64,000 bases of DNA, from assembly GCF_001275675.1 (NCBI RefSeq), contig NZ_LITM01000001.1, forward strand, positions 107,696 through 171,695. The letters run 5' to 3'. Both the position numbers and the translations under genes were made by a program. This DNA comes from Lysinibacillus sp. FJAT-14745 (GTDB lineage: Bacteria; Bacillota; Bacilli; Bacillales_A; Planococcaceae). Shown piece after piece: positions 25,608 through 34,501 of this stretch. The notes under the pieces were generated by a model. It saw nothing but the letters and a program-made list of their open reading frames with translations, was not told where the DNA came from and searched no databases. Position 1 is the first letter of the stretch. Every line of letters begins with the position of its first letter.

Positions 25608-26127
25608 GAAATATATGATTGTAATTTGTAGCATCTCGCAAAGCTTTTTCCTCAATTGGAATGCGCACGGACAGCATTGTCACATTTAAAAGTGTAAAGC
25701 AAAATGCTGTGAAATATGCTTGAAACATTAAAGGCAGAAGAATAATTTCTAAGCAAACCACAGCGTAATTTGGGTGACGCATAAATGTGTAAGGGCCTTT
25801 CCGTACAACTTCGGCATCCGGTAATATGAGTATTTTTGTGTTCCAAAAAGACCCTAATGAACGAATACACCAAATACGTAATGCCTGAACGGCAATAAAT
25901 AATATGAACAATAACGGAAATAAAGGCGATAAACTTTTATGATTAGTAACGACTTCAATAATTAAAAACAGGAAAAAACCGGCGTGCAAAGAAACCATAT
26001 ATGGATAATGAGAGGAGCCAACTTCGTATGCCCCTTGTGAAAGCATCCATTTTTCATTGCGTTTTGCAATGAAAACTTCTGTCAATCTTTGTAGAATGAC
26101 GAGGATCAAAATAATGTAAATAATCAT
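25585..26127 (-). CDS. bpsB: BpsB/YpbQ-like isoprenylcysteine-type O-methyltransferase
   Basis: About 180 residues with four to five membrane helices and the ICMT/PEMT motif RKGPYTFMRHPNYAVVCLEI, where the RHPNY element binds S-adenosylmethionine. In B. subtilis BpsB methylates alkylpyrones made by BpsA. The genes are adjacent here: the ATG at 26127 follows the bpsA stop by one base, with GGAGGGAG inside the end of bpsA. Membrane-embedded enzyme. Confidence 0.85.
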   Translation of the reverse strand: MIIYIILILVILQRLTEVFIAKRNEKWMLSQGAYEVGSSHYPYMVSLHAGFFLFLIIEVVTNHKSLSPLFPLLFILFIAVQALRIWCIRSLGSFWNTKILILPDAEVVRKGPYTFMRHPNYAVVCLEIILLPLMFQAYFTAFCFTLLNVTMLSVRIPIEEKALRDATNYNHIFQKKISES

Positions 26128-26128
26128 G

Positions 26129-27211
26129 CTACTCCCTCCATTTAAGTAATACAGCTTCAGCACAGAAGCCAGGGCCGAGAGCGACGAGTAAACCAGTATC
26201 CTCTACTTGTCCTTCATTTAACATAAATTGCTCCAATACATATAGCACGGTAGGAGATGACATATTTCCGTGAAATTTCAATATTTCCCGAGAAATATCG
26301 GTTTTTTTGGAAGCTAGATACAGAGAATCTTCATAAGCTTTTAACACTTTTTTACCGCCAGGATGTGCAATGAAGTGGTTAAGCTGTTCACTATATAGTT
26401 CATGTTCTAATAAAAATTGTTCAATGAATGGCCCGAACCATTGGGTGATTATGGCAGGAATACTTTTCTGAAAAACGACATGTAGACCATTATTTTTAAT
26501 ATTCCAACCCATAACATTTTCTGAATCTGGCATCCATTTAGAGCCAGTCCCGATAATAGCAGGTACTGATTTTTTTACTGCGATATTCACTTCATCTCCA
26601 CAGACGAGTATACATGCGGCTCCATCTGCAAAAAGAGAGGCACCGATTAAATTACTTTTTGAAAAATCATTTGGCTGAAAGGTTAGACTACAAAGCTCGA
26701 CACAAACGACAAGAACTTTTGCTTCTGGATGGGCACGACAAAAATCATAGGCTCTACTAACACCGGCCGCACCACCAGCGCAACCAAGTCCCCAAAGTGG
26801 AATGCGTTTAAGTCTGTCTGAAAAAGGAAGTTTATTCATAACTCGTGCATCAATACTTGGTGTGGAAATGCCAGTAGAACTCACGAAAATGATGGCATCA
26901 ATATCTTTAGGAGAAATAGGTGAATGTAAAAACGCTTCATTTTGTAAACAGGCTTGAATGACGTCAACGCTATATTGTGTAGCTAGCTCAATATATAAAT
27001 CATTACGTTCCTCAAAGGAATGATCCGTACGATGCCATTCTGGTGGCACACAAAAATGGCGTGTTGCAATACCACCATTCTCAAAAACTTTTAAGTAGCG
27101 TTCTAATTTGGGAATCTTTGCATGAAAAAGCTCCTTCGTTAGCTCCTCTGCGTTTGTCTGCTGTAATGTGTACGGTGGTTGGTATGTACTGATAGAAATG
27201 ATTTTTGACAA
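26129..27211 (-). CDS. bpsA: Type III polyketide synthase (BpsA, chalcone/stilbene synthase family)
   Basis: About 360 residues. Catalytic triad visible: Cys in PLWGLGCAGGAAGVSRA, His in FIAHPGGKKVL and Asn in FHGNMSSPTVLYVLEQ. BpsA condenses long-chain acyl-CoA with malonyl-CoA to triketide alkylpyrones, which BpsB then methylates; products are thought to sit in the membrane. TTG at 27211 is favoured because AAGGAG lies eight bases upstream; an in-frame ATG 12 codons earlier has no such site. Confidence 0.88.
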   Translation of the reverse strand: MSKIISISTYQPPYTLQQTNAEELTKELFHAKIPKLERYLKVFENGGIATRHFCVPPEWHRTDHSFEERNDLYIELATQYSVDVIQACLQNEAFLHSPISPKDIDAIIFVSSTGISTPSIDARVMNKLPFSDRLKRIPLWGLGCAGGAAGVSRAYDFCRAHPEAKVLVVCVELCSLTFQPNDFSKSNLIGASLFADGAACILVCGDEVNIAVKKSVPAIIGTGSKWMPDSENVMGWNIKNNGLHVVFQKSIPAIITQWFGPFIEQFLLEHELYSEQLNHFIAHPGGKKVLKAYEDSLYLASKKTDISREILKFHGNMSSPTVLYVLEQFMLNEGQVEDTGLLVALGPGFCAEAVLLKWRE

Positions 27212-27289
27212 TTCAACATCTCCTTCGCAACTAGTGGTCTTGTTCATTGTATGCAGGGGGATAGGGGGTACATGCTTGTTAGATTATAA

Positions 27290-27318
27290 TTGACAATTTC
27301 GGAATATTTCGCTATATT
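27290..27318 (+). promoter_or_regulatory. Strong SigA promoter for the rsgA leader
   Basis: TTGACA (27290-27295), 17-base spacer, TATATT (27313-27318). Transcription should start near 27325, giving a leader of about 257 bases before rsgA. Confidence 0.8.
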
Positions 27319-27351
27319 GAAAATAACTAAATCGGAAGTAGGTGATGTGAC

Positions 27352-27426
27352 ATGATGAATAGATCCGTTTTTAACGAACTGCAATTCGGTTTGTTCAATT
27401 TCACACGCCTAAAATATATAAATTGA
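27352..27426 (+). CDS. Candidate leader peptide (24 aa)
   Basis: ATG 27352 with AGGTGA at seven bases; encodes MMNRSVFNELQFGLFNFTRL then KYIN and stops at 27426. Codons 10-13 contain GCAATTCGG (27381-27389), exactly complementary to CCGAATTGC in the loop of the downstream terminator. The peptide is rich in Phe, Asn and Leu with no run of one codon, so it is not a typical amino-acid attenuator. Short peptides ahead of antibiotic-resistance genes work by drug-induced ribosome stalling; this would fit an operon with rsgA and fosB. Confidence 0.5.
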   Translation: MMNRSVFNELQFGLFNFTRLKYIN

Positions 27427-27487
27427 CCACGCAGTGTATTTCAATCACAATTGTGGTGATTTGTATATTCTCTTAAATGTGCCTGTG

Positions 27488-27528
27488 AACCTTGTAACTG
27501 CCGAATTGCGCAGAGACAAGGTTTTTTT
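27488..27528 (+). terminator. Leader terminator of the rsgA-fosB operon
   Basis: AACCTTGT pairs with ACAAGGTT, inner CTGC/GCAG stem, loop with CCGAATTGC, then seven T. It lies between the promoter and rsgA, so read-through must be controlled. Confidence 0.85.
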
Positions 27529-27581
27529 GTGTTTATTATCAATTGAGTACAAAGGATTTTCACATTTAGGAGGAAAACAAA

Positions 27582-28658
27582 TTGAATTTAACAACTTTAG
27601 GATTTTCAACATATTTTGAAGAGCAAATGACTGGATTTAAACAGGAGGCTAAGCTGGCGAACTGTGTGCCGGCTAGGGTTACTTTAGAGCATAAGCATTC
27701 TTATCGTGTACTGGCTGAAGAAGGAGAGTGGCTGGCAACGATTGCTGGACATTACGCGTATACATCATTAGCACGTGAGGATTTCCCGGCAGTTGGGGAT
27801 TGGGTGCTAGTTGAGAAAATGCCTGGTGAGGAAAAGGCGATTATTCATAAATTGTTTACACGAAAATCAGTGTTTTCACGTAAGGCTGCGGGTATGGAAA
27901 TACAAGAGCAAATTGTAGCATCGAATGTTGATATCGTGCTTCTCGTTATGAGCTTAAATGCAGACTTTAATATTCGTCGTTTAGAACGTTATTTAGTAGC
28001 TGCGTGGGATTCAGGTGCGAAGCCGATCGTTGTATTGACGAAGGCTGATCTCTGTGAAGATATTTCTAGTAAACTACGTGAGGTTGAGTCTGTAGCGTTC
28101 GGTGTGGATGTTTTTGTGACTAGCGCTCTGTCAGGTGAGGGCTTAGAAGATATTCGTACGCTATTTACAGAAGGCGTGACGGGAGCATTGCTCGGCTCTT
28201 CTGGTGCCGGAAAATCTACATTGACAAATGCTCTTTGTGGTGAGGAGCTTATGAAGGTTTCGGGTATTCGTGAAGATGATGCGAAGGGGCGCCATACTAC
28301 AACACATCGTGAGTTAGTTCTATTGCCAGAAGGCGGCTGTTTAATTGATACGCCTGGAATGCGAGAGCTACAATTATGGGACCAAGGTGATAGCTTATCC
28401 TCTAGTTTTAAGGATATTGAGGAACTTTCTGCGGCCTGCCGTTACAGGGATTGTACACATCAGAAGGAGCCGTATTGTGCTGTGCAGCAAGCAATTACAG
28501 ATGGCGTGCTCGAACAATCCCGCCTTCAAAGCTACTTTAAGTTGCAAAGAGAGCTTGCTTTTATTGAACGCAAAACAAATACTCAAGCAAAATTAAGTGA
28601 GCAACGCAAATGGAAGCAAATTTCGAAAGGCTTAAAGAAAGGTAAAAAATCAAATTAA
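27582..28658 (+). CDS. rsgA: Ribosome small subunit-dependent GTPase A
   Basis: 358 residues. Circularly permuted GTPase: G4 VLTKADLCED precedes G1 GSSGAGKSTLTN and G3 DTPGMREL. N-terminal OB-fold and a C-terminal zinc knuckle CRYRDCTHQKEPYCAV. RsgA/YjeQ checks and releases the maturing 30S subunit. This longer form differs from the usual approximately 300-residue Bacillus YloQ, so it may be a second paralogue. TTG start behind GGAGG. First gene after the attenuator-like leader, 43 bases before fosB. Confidence 0.9.
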   Translation: MNLTTLGFSTYFEEQMTGFKQEAKLANCVPARVTLEHKHSYRVLAEEGEWLATIAGHYAYTSLAREDFPAVGDWVLVEKMPGEEKAIIHKLFTRKSVFSRKAAGMEIQEQIVASNVDIVLLVMSLNADFNIRRLERYLVAAWDSGAKPIVVLTKADLCEDISSKLREVESVAFGVDVFVTSALSGEGLEDIRTLFTEGVTGALLGSSGAGKSTLTNALCGEELMKVSGIREDDAKGRHTTTHRELVLLPEGGCLIDTPGMRELQLWDQGDSLSSSFKDIEELSAACRYRDCTHQKEPYCAVQQAITDGVLEQSRLQSYFKLQRELAFIERKTNTQAKLSEQRKWKQISKGLKKGKKSN

Positions 28659-28701
28659 ACTTGAAATATGAGTGAGCGATTTCATAGCTGGAGGCACGAA
28701 A

Positions 28702-29127
28702 ATGACAATCCAAAACATAAATCATTTATTATTTTCAGTTTCAAATTTAGAGAAATCCATCGCATTTTATGAAAAGGTTTTTGACGCAAAATTATTAGTG
28801 AAGGGTAGAACTACAGCCTATTTAGATGTAAATGGGCTGTGGCTTGCCCTGAATGTAGAAAAGGATATCCCACGCAATGACATACATCAATCCTATACAC
28901 ATATAGCGTTTTCTATCCAGGAGGACGATTTTGACAAAATGTATGAAAAGCTAGTCCATCATAATGTCAACATTCTAGAAGGCAGACAAAGAGATGTGCG
29001 TGATAGAAAATCGATTTATTTCACGGATCCAGACGGTCATAAATTCGAATTTCATACAGGAACTTTACAGGATCGATTGGATTACTATAAGAAGGAAAAA
29101 ACGCATATGGAGTTTTTTAATGTCTAA
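28702..29127 (+). CDS. fosB: Metallothiol transferase FosB (fosfomycin resistance)
   Basis: 141 residues of the VOC superfamily. Metal ligands: His8 ([15 protein letters not shown]), His in QSYTHIAF near 65 and Glu in [16 protein letters not shown] near 115. The signature [16 protein letters not shown] and [16 protein letters not shown] match Bacillus FosB, which adds bacillithiol or cysteine to the fosfomycin epoxide. ATG 28702 with GGAGG upstream; the upstream frame extension lacks homology. Operon position after rsgA. Confidence 0.93.
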   Translation: MTIQNINHLLFSVSNLEKSIAFYEKVFDAKLLVKGRTTAYLDVNGLWLALNVEKDIPRNDIHQSYTHIAFSIQEDDFDKMYEKLVHHNVNILEGRQRDVRDRKSIYFTDPDGHKFEFHTGTLQDRLDYYKKEKTHMEFFNV

Positions 29128-29182
29128 TGGTTGCAACACTTCTTCAAATGAAAACGTTGCTAATAGTAGAAGGGGTGATCTT

Positions 29183-29830
29183 ATGAAAAAAGCTATTATT
29201 TTTGATATGGATGGTACTTTATTTCAAACAAACCTAATATTAGAGCCAGCACTAGCGGCAACGTTCGATGTGTTACGTGCGAAAGGCTTATGGCAGGGAG
29301 AAACACCAATAGAGAAATACCGCCAAATTATGGGGGTTCCATTACCTGTTGTTTGGGAAACGTTATGTCCAATGCACACGCTAGAGACACGTGCAGAAAG
29401 CAATGCATTATTCCATGTTAAGCTGATTGAACAAATACGTAATCGCCAGGGCGCATTGTATCCAAATGCAGAGCAAACACTTGCTACTTTGGCAGAAAAC
29501 TATGATTTATTCATTGCTAGTAATGGGCAAACCGAGTATTTACAAGCGATAGTAGAAACTTATCAATTACAGCGTTTTATCAAAGGTACATATAGTATTC
29601 AGTCCATTTCGAGCGGTCATAAATCTGATTTAGTGAAAAAGGTCATCGAGGAAAATGCCATTGACCGTGGAGCAGTTATAGGTGACCGTTCTTCTGATAT
29701 TCAGGCAGCTCATGACAATCAGTTACTCTCTGTTGGTGTACGTTTCGACTTTGCGCAGGAAACAGAATTACAAAAAGCAGACATTATTATTGATGATTTA
29801 AAAGAGCTACTTTATATAAAGCTAGGATAA
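29183..29830 (+). CDS. HAD-superfamily hydrolase (phosphoglycolate phosphatase-like)
   Basis: 215 residues. Motif I FDMDGTLFQT with nucleophile Asp, motif II IASNGQTEYL, Lys in SGHKSDLVKK and motif IV IGDRSSDIQAA. Cap subdomain type C1 between motifs I and II. A small-molecule phosphatase or phosphonatase-like enzyme; substrate unknown. ATG 29183 with AGGGGTGA. Probably the last gene of the rsgA-fosB operon, 55 bases downstream of fosB. Confidence 0.85.
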   Translation: MKKAIIFDMDGTLFQTNLILEPALAATFDVLRAKGLWQGETPIEKYRQIMGVPLPVVWETLCPMHTLETRAESNALFHVKLIEQIRNRQGALYPNAEQTLATLAENYDLFIASNGQTEYLQAIVETYQLQRFIKGTYSIQSISSGHKSDLVKKVIEENAIDRGAVIGDRSSDIQAAHDNQLLSVGVRFDFAQETELQKADIIIDDLKELLYIKLG

Positions 29831-29910
29831 AATTTTATCGACTACATTTTCTGATTTATCGCCTAACTTTTTCATTTTATCGAAAACTTTCAATCGTTTA
29901 TCGACATGCA

Positions 29911-29939
29911 TTGCAATTCAAAAGTAGAAAGAGTAGAAT
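29911..29939 (+). promoter_or_regulatory. SigA promoter for the metG leader
   Basis: TTGCAA (29911-29916), 17-base spacer, TAGAAT (29934-29939), just upstream of the T-box RNA. Confidence 0.6.
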
Positions 29940-29944
29940 GGTGG

Positions 29945-30373
29945 AAATCTATAGTAAAAGCATTGATAAGGAAAAGTAAATTGGATAAGCATTATATAGA
30001 GAGCCTCTGTTGGTGGAAATGAGGTAAATGCCCCCTTTTGAAAATGACCTTTGAGCTTCGTACCGAAAGCAAGTTTGCGAGTAGATTACGACGAGATAGG
30101 CACTCGTTACAACAGCGGCAGTATCTTTCACTTCTTCCAGCAGATGTCTAAACACCCGTTGGAAGAAGTTCAAGCCTCCGGCGGATGTCACGGAATCGGA
30201 AAGGAGTTCTTTGTGCAAGCACAAAGCCGATTCCGGACGCAATTATGCCGAGGCATAATTGATTAAATAAGATGGCACGTACTGATGGAGGCAAATAGTG
30301 TGAGCTATTTGTGAATATAGGTGGTAACACGGGTATACTCGTCCTAATCAATTTTGATTAGGGCGTTTTTTTT
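29945..30373 (+). ncRNA. T-box riboswitch (methionine specifier) split by R1 copy E
   Basis: Stem I with AGAGAG..GGTGG region and a specifier loop GAAAATGACC (ATG at 30044-30046, methionine), stem II region (GAGTAGATTACGACGAG), then R1 copy E, then stem III (CAAATAG/CTATTTG), the antiterminator ATAGGTGGTAACACGGG (30316-30332) and a terminator CCTAATC/GATTAGG plus eight T (30343-30372). Uncharged tRNA-Met should promote read-through into metG. The insertion sits in the linker between stem II and stem III and may leave function intact. Confidence 0.88.
30131..30263 (+). mobile_element. R1 element, copy E (inside T-box leader)
   Basis: Begins CTTCTTCCAGC and closes GTTGGAAGAAG; the stem has TTCC/GGAA where other copies have TTTC/GAAA, a compensated change. 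Core, nested hairpin and end hairpin complete; ends GGCATAATTGAT. The left flank is TTTCA rather than TTTAA. Confidence 0.88.
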
Positions 30374-30375
30374 AT

Positions 30376-30496
30376 CTTCATTCAGGGCTTACCTGAATAA
30401 AGATAAAGCCTCCGGCGGATGTCATGGATTTTAAAAGGAAGAATTGTGCTAGCACAATTCAAAATCCAGACGCAATTACGCCGAGGCGTAATTGAT
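30376..30496 (+). mobile_element. R1 element, copy F (divergent subfamily, metG 5'UTR)
   Basis: Follows TTTAT at the end of the T-box terminator T-run. All stems are kept with different bases: CTTCATTCAGG/CCTGAATAAAG, GGATTTT/AAAATCC, GAATTGTGC/GCACAATTC and AATTACGCC/GGCGTAATT. The core GCCTCCGGCGGATGTCA is unchanged. Ends GGCGTAATTGAT. This copy gives the best evidence that structure, not sequence, is conserved. Confidence 0.9.
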
Positions 30497-30540
30497 CTAC
30501 ACTTTTTCTGTACAATTTTTTCGAGGGGAGCAACTAAAGA

Positions 30541-32174
30541 TGACAATTGTTATTGGAGGCGCGTGGCCATATGCAAATGGTTCGTTGCATTTAGGACATG
30601 TTGCCGCATTATTACCAGGTGATATTTTGGCTAGATATTACCGACAAAAGGGCGAGAAGGTTTTATATGTTTCGGGAAGTGACTGTAATGGCACACCGAT
30701 TTCTATTCGGGCTGCACAGGAAAACACGACAACGGAAGCAATTGCTAATCATTATCATGAGGAGTTTTCAAGGTGCTTCAATGATTTAGGATTTACCTAT
30801 GATTTGTATACGCGAACGGATGCGCCACACCATCATGATTCTGTTCAGACAATTTTTTTGCAACTACTAGCGAACAATTTTTTATACAAAAAGAAAATTG
30901 AACAAGCGTATTGTGAAACGGACAAGCAGTTTTTGCCGGACCGATTTGTAGAGGGGATTTGTCCAAACTGTGGTGCGAAGGCGCGTGGTGACCAATGTGA
31001 TAATTGCTCAACAATTTTAGACCCACTCGATTTAATCGATAAACGCTGTAAAATTTGTGGGAATGAGCCAATTATCAGGGAGACAGAGCATTTTTATTTT
31101 GCTTTTAGTCAGTTTCAAGGGAGGTTGGAGACTTATTTAGCAGAGGCAAAGGCGGAAAAACGCTGGCGAGACAATGCTTTAGGTTTAACAGAACGTTACT
31201 TGGCAGAAGGGGTTCCGGACCGCGCTGTAACAAGGGATTTACCAAATGGAATAGACGTGCCAGTACCAGGTTTTGAAGGCAAAAAAATATATGTGTGGAT
31301 TGAAGCTGTAGCAGGTTACTTAACAGCGAGTATTGAATGGGCAAAGCAGCATCAAATAGCGATTGAAGATTTGTGGAATGAAGAAACGATTTCGTATTAT
31401 GTGCATGGTAAGGATAATATTCCGTTCCACACAGTTATATGGCCAGCTATTCTTATGGGGATAGGAGCAAAGGCCTTACCTACACATATTGTATCAAACG
31501 AATATTTAACATTAGAAAAACGAAAATTATCGACGAGCCAAAACTGGGCAGTATGGGTGCCGTATATTTTGAGTCGATACGATGCAGATTCTATTCGTTA
31601 TTTTTTAACAATGAATGCGCCAGAAAATCGTGATACTGATTTTTCTTGGCGAGAATTTATTTATAGCCATAATGGCGAATTACTTGGCGCTTACGGTAAT
31701 TTTGTCAATCGAACATTGAAGTTTTTAGAGAAATCATTCGATAGCAAAGTGCCTCAAACCGAGATAGATACCACTATTCGAAAACACACGATTCAGCTAT
31801 TTAATGATGTTGGGATTCATTTAGAAGCGGGTCATTTTAAACAAGCTTTAGAGGCTATTTTTGAATACATTCGTGGGGCTAATCGTTATTTTGACGAGCA
31901 GCAGCCTTGGCTACAGGTGAAAGAGAATGTAGAAGCCGGCAATCGAACACTAGCAACATGTGTTTATATGATTGCTAATCTTGGCCAGCTGTTACATCCA
32001 TTTTTACCGTTTTCAGCTGAGAAGGTGAGAAAAATGTTAGGAATCAATGAAGTGATGTGGCATGAGCAAGTGGAGTTACCAACAAGCATTGGCGAAGTGA
32101 CACCATTGTTTGAACGTCTTGATATTGAATTAATTGAAGAGGAATATCAAAAGTTAGTGGAGGGCAGCCGCTAG
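30541..32174 (+). CDS. metG: Methionyl-tRNA synthetase
   Basis: 544 residues. HIGH motif as HLGH in [20 protein letters not shown], a zinc domain with [16 protein letters not shown] and CKICGNEP, and KMSKS as KLSTS in [12 protein letters not shown]. It lacks the C-terminal tRNA-binding/dimer domain of the main Bacillus enzyme and has the four-Cys double knuckle, so it may be a second MetRS; B. anthracis carries such a second form with altered inhibitor sensitivity. Charges tRNA-Met in the cytoplasm. ATG 30541 with GAGGGGAG. Controlled by the methionine T-box; R1 copy F lies in its 5'UTR. Confidence 0.92.
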
Positions 32175-32182
32175 GAAAAATG

Positions 32183-32217
32183 AAAGCAGTATGACTCGAT
32201 ATTGTCATACTGCTTTT
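32183..32217 (+). terminator. metG terminator
   Basis: AAAGCAGTATGAC pairs with GTCATACTGCTTT, then TTTT. Confidence 0.9.
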
Positions 32218-32219
32218 AA

Positions 32220-32257
32220 CTTCTTGTTGAACGCAATTATGCCGAGGCATAATTGAT
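32220..32257 (+). repeat. R1 element, copy H (internally deleted)
   Basis: CTTCTTG.TTGAACGC followed by the intact terminal hairpin AATTATGCC/GGCATAATT and GAT. The left hairpin arm, core and nested hairpin are lost. It lies directly after the metG terminator and four bases from the convergent leuA stop. Confidence 0.8.
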
Positions 32258-32261
32258 CTAT

Positions 32262-33833
32262 TTAATTCATAACAGGTGTTAATTTAGCGACAACAATACT
32301 ATTGATAGCATTAATATAAGCTAGCGCACTCGCTTTTAAAATATCTGTATCCGCAGCTTTTGCGATATATTTTTCACCTTCATGCTCGATTGTAATTTTT
32401 ACTTTACCAAGCGCTTCTTTACCACGAGAAACACTATTGATATTATACTCCACAAGTTTCACGTCAATGTTTGTAATTTCTGCGATGGCCGAATATAGGG
32501 CATCAATTGGACCTGAGCCAACCGCACTTGCTTTAAATATCTCGCCACCTTTACGTACTTTCACACTTGCTGAAGGGAAGCTTGCATTGCTGACGACTTG
32601 TAAATCATCGAAGTCAAAGAACTGATCACTATAATGAGTGGCATTAGCATTGTTGGCGTCATGTTTTTCATAATAGCTTTCCACAATGACATATAAATCG
32701 TGATCGTAAACTTCTTTCTTAGCATCAGCAAGTTTCAAAAAGCCTTCGAAAATCCCTTCAAATTCATCTGTAGAAAGATTTGAGAAGCCAAGTTTTTCAA
32801 GGGCATTTTTCACCGCGTGACGCCCGGAGCGAGCTGTCAGAACAAGCTCCATATCATCAAGACCTACATCTTCAGGGTGCACAATCTCATAGGCATCACG
32901 AGATTTAAGAAGGCCGTCTTGATGAATACCAGATGAATGGGCAAAAGCATTATCCCCAGTAATCGCTTTGTTTACTTGTACGTCTAAGCCCATAAAGCTT
33001 GAAACAAGACGAGACGTATTCATAATTTCTCTTGTATTGATACGTGTCTCAGCATTATATACCGAGCCACGTGTTTTCAGCGCCATGACGACTTCTTCTA
33101 ATGCAGCATTACCTGCACGTTCCCCAATGCCGTTAATTGTACATTCCACTTTATCCGCGCCGTTTTTAATCGCAGCAAGCGTGTTAGCAGTTGCCATACC
33201 AAGATCATTATGGCAATGAACACTTAGTAAAACGCTATCGTCTAAGTTCTTCATACGTTCATTTAGTTTATAAATCATTGCTCCGAATTCTTCCGGTTCT
33301 GCAAAGCCGACCGTGTCAGGTACATTAATCATTGTTGCCCCAGCTTTCATCACAGCTTCAATGGTTTTCCAAAGATACTCGAAATCAGAGCGAGATGCGT
33401 CTTCTGTTGAATATTGGACTTGTGGTAGAAGAGTTTTCGCATATTTTACTGCATCAACGCCAATTTGTAGAATTTGATCCTTGGATTTGCTAAATTTTTT
33501 CTCAACATGAATATCAGAAGTACCAAGTACCATATGAATCATAGGGTTTTCAGCATATTTTACAGCGTTATAAACAGCATCAATATCTGCCTGTACAGCA
33601 CGTGCTAAAGCAGTAATCATAATATCACTTGTATGACCAACTTTTTGTGCGACAGCTTTAACTGCATCAAAATCTCCTTGTGATGAAGCAGGGAAACCAG
33701 CCTCGATAATATCGACGCCTAATTTTTTGAGTTGCTGAGCAATCTCTACTTTTTCATATAAATTCAGTTTTGCCCCAGGCACTTGCTCGCCATCACGTAA
33801 AGTTGTATCAAACACCCAAATTTTTCTTCCCAT
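32262..33833 (-). CDS. leuA: 2-isopropylmalate synthase
   Basis: 523 residues. Catalytic barrel opens IWVFDTTLRDGEQVPGAKLN (metal Asp), with VHCHNDLGMATANTLAAI (metal histidines) and NGIGERAGNAALEEVVMAL; the C-terminal regulatory domain for leucine feedback is complete (SGPIDALYSAIAEITNIDVK). It condenses acetyl-CoA with 2-oxoisovalerate, the first step of leucine synthesis. The remaining leu/ilv genes are not in the window. Start ATG 33833 with AAAGGAGTG. Transcription is governed by a leucine T-box. Confidence 0.95.
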   Translation of the reverse strand: MGRKIWVFDTTLRDGEQVPGAKLNLYEKVEIAQQLKKLGVDIIEAGFPASSQGDFDAVKAVAQKVGHTSDIMITALARAVQADIDAVYNAVKYAENPMIHMVLGTSDIHVEKKFSKSKDQILQIGVDAVKYAKTLLPQVQYSTEDASRSDFEYLWKTIEAVMKAGATMINVPDTVGFAEPEEFGAMIYKLNERMKNLDDSVLLSVHCHNDLGMATANTLAAIKNGADKVECTINGIGERAGNAALEEVVMALKTRGSVYNAETRINTREIMNTSRLVSSFMGLDVQVNKAITGDNAFAHSSGIHQDGLLKSRDAYEIVHPEDVGLDDMELVLTARSGRHAVKNALEKLGFSNLSTDEFEGIFEGFLKLADAKKEVYDHDLYVIVESYYEKHDANNANATHYSDQFFDFDDLQVVSNASFPSASVKVRKGGEIFKASAVGSGPIDALYSAIAEITNIDVKLVEYNINSVSRGKEALGKVKITIEHEGEKYIAKAADTDILKASALAYINAINSIVVAKLTPVMN

Positions 33834-33948
33834 TTTCAAACACTCCTTTTGTAGTAGTTGTCTTTATATTGATATTGTCTCTACTTTGAACCGTTAGCTC
33901 TGCTAGAGACGAAATCCACACTTAGGCCAATAAACTTTTTGGAATCAA

Positions 33949-34225
33949 TAAAAAAACCCGCCTCTATATAAAAATATAGAGACGAGTTTATGCTCGCGGT
34001 ACCACTCTAATTGACCTTCTCTTTACAGAAAAAGTCCCCTTATCGACAGCCATCACTGTCTATCCCTTTAACGGAGGAAACCGACGTCCCTTACTTAAAG
34101 TTCAGGGAGTGGCTCATGGACGAGTTCAAAATGTGTGCCTATCGGTTTGCACCAACCACCGACTCTCTACAAGTACACTTGCATTTCTACTATTTCCAAT
34201 CATGGCCTAAAATAATGTGTTGTTG
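33949..34225 (-). ncRNA. T-box riboswitch (leucine specifier) upstream of leuA
   Basis: On the minus strand: stem I with AGAGAGTCGGTGGTTGGTGC, specifier loop GAACTCG (CTC Leu codon at 34122-34124), T-box sequence AGAGTGGTACCGCGAGC (33991-34008) and a terminator CTCTATAT/ATATAGAG followed by GGCGGGTTTTTTT (33949-33989). Uncharged tRNA-Leu(GAG) should cause antitermination. Confidence 0.93.
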
Positions 34226-34231
34226 AAGGCA

Positions 34232-34260
34232 ATGATACTTTGATATCTCTGAATTGTCAA
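34232..34260 (-). promoter_or_regulatory. SigA promoter of leuA
   Basis: Minus strand TTGACA (34260-34255), 17-base spacer, TATCAT (34237-34232), a few bases before the T-box RNA. Confidence 0.8.
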
Positions 34261-34356
34261 CAATATTCTAAAAATTATTTTTTTTCTGTCTTATAAGATG
34301 TTCAATTATTTATTATGAAATCGATCATTTGATAATGAAAAAAACACTCTTAATTT

Positions 34357-34405
34357 TGGCTCATCGGACGCCCCAAGAAAGCGCCCAGCCTGAACTGAAA
34401 TCAAC
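34357..34405. repeat. R2 repeat, copy b (right half only)
   Basis: Starts at GGCTCATCGGACGCCCC and runs through GCGCCCAGCC to AAATCAAC. The left half, with the GTTGATT end, is absent. Confidence 0.7.
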
Positions 34406-34501
34406 CCCACAATATGGTTATTTGCTTTATTTTTCACAATAGATGTAAATATTTATGAGATAATAAATAGGCAATTAACAGTTTAGAAAGAGGGCGTGAC
34501 A

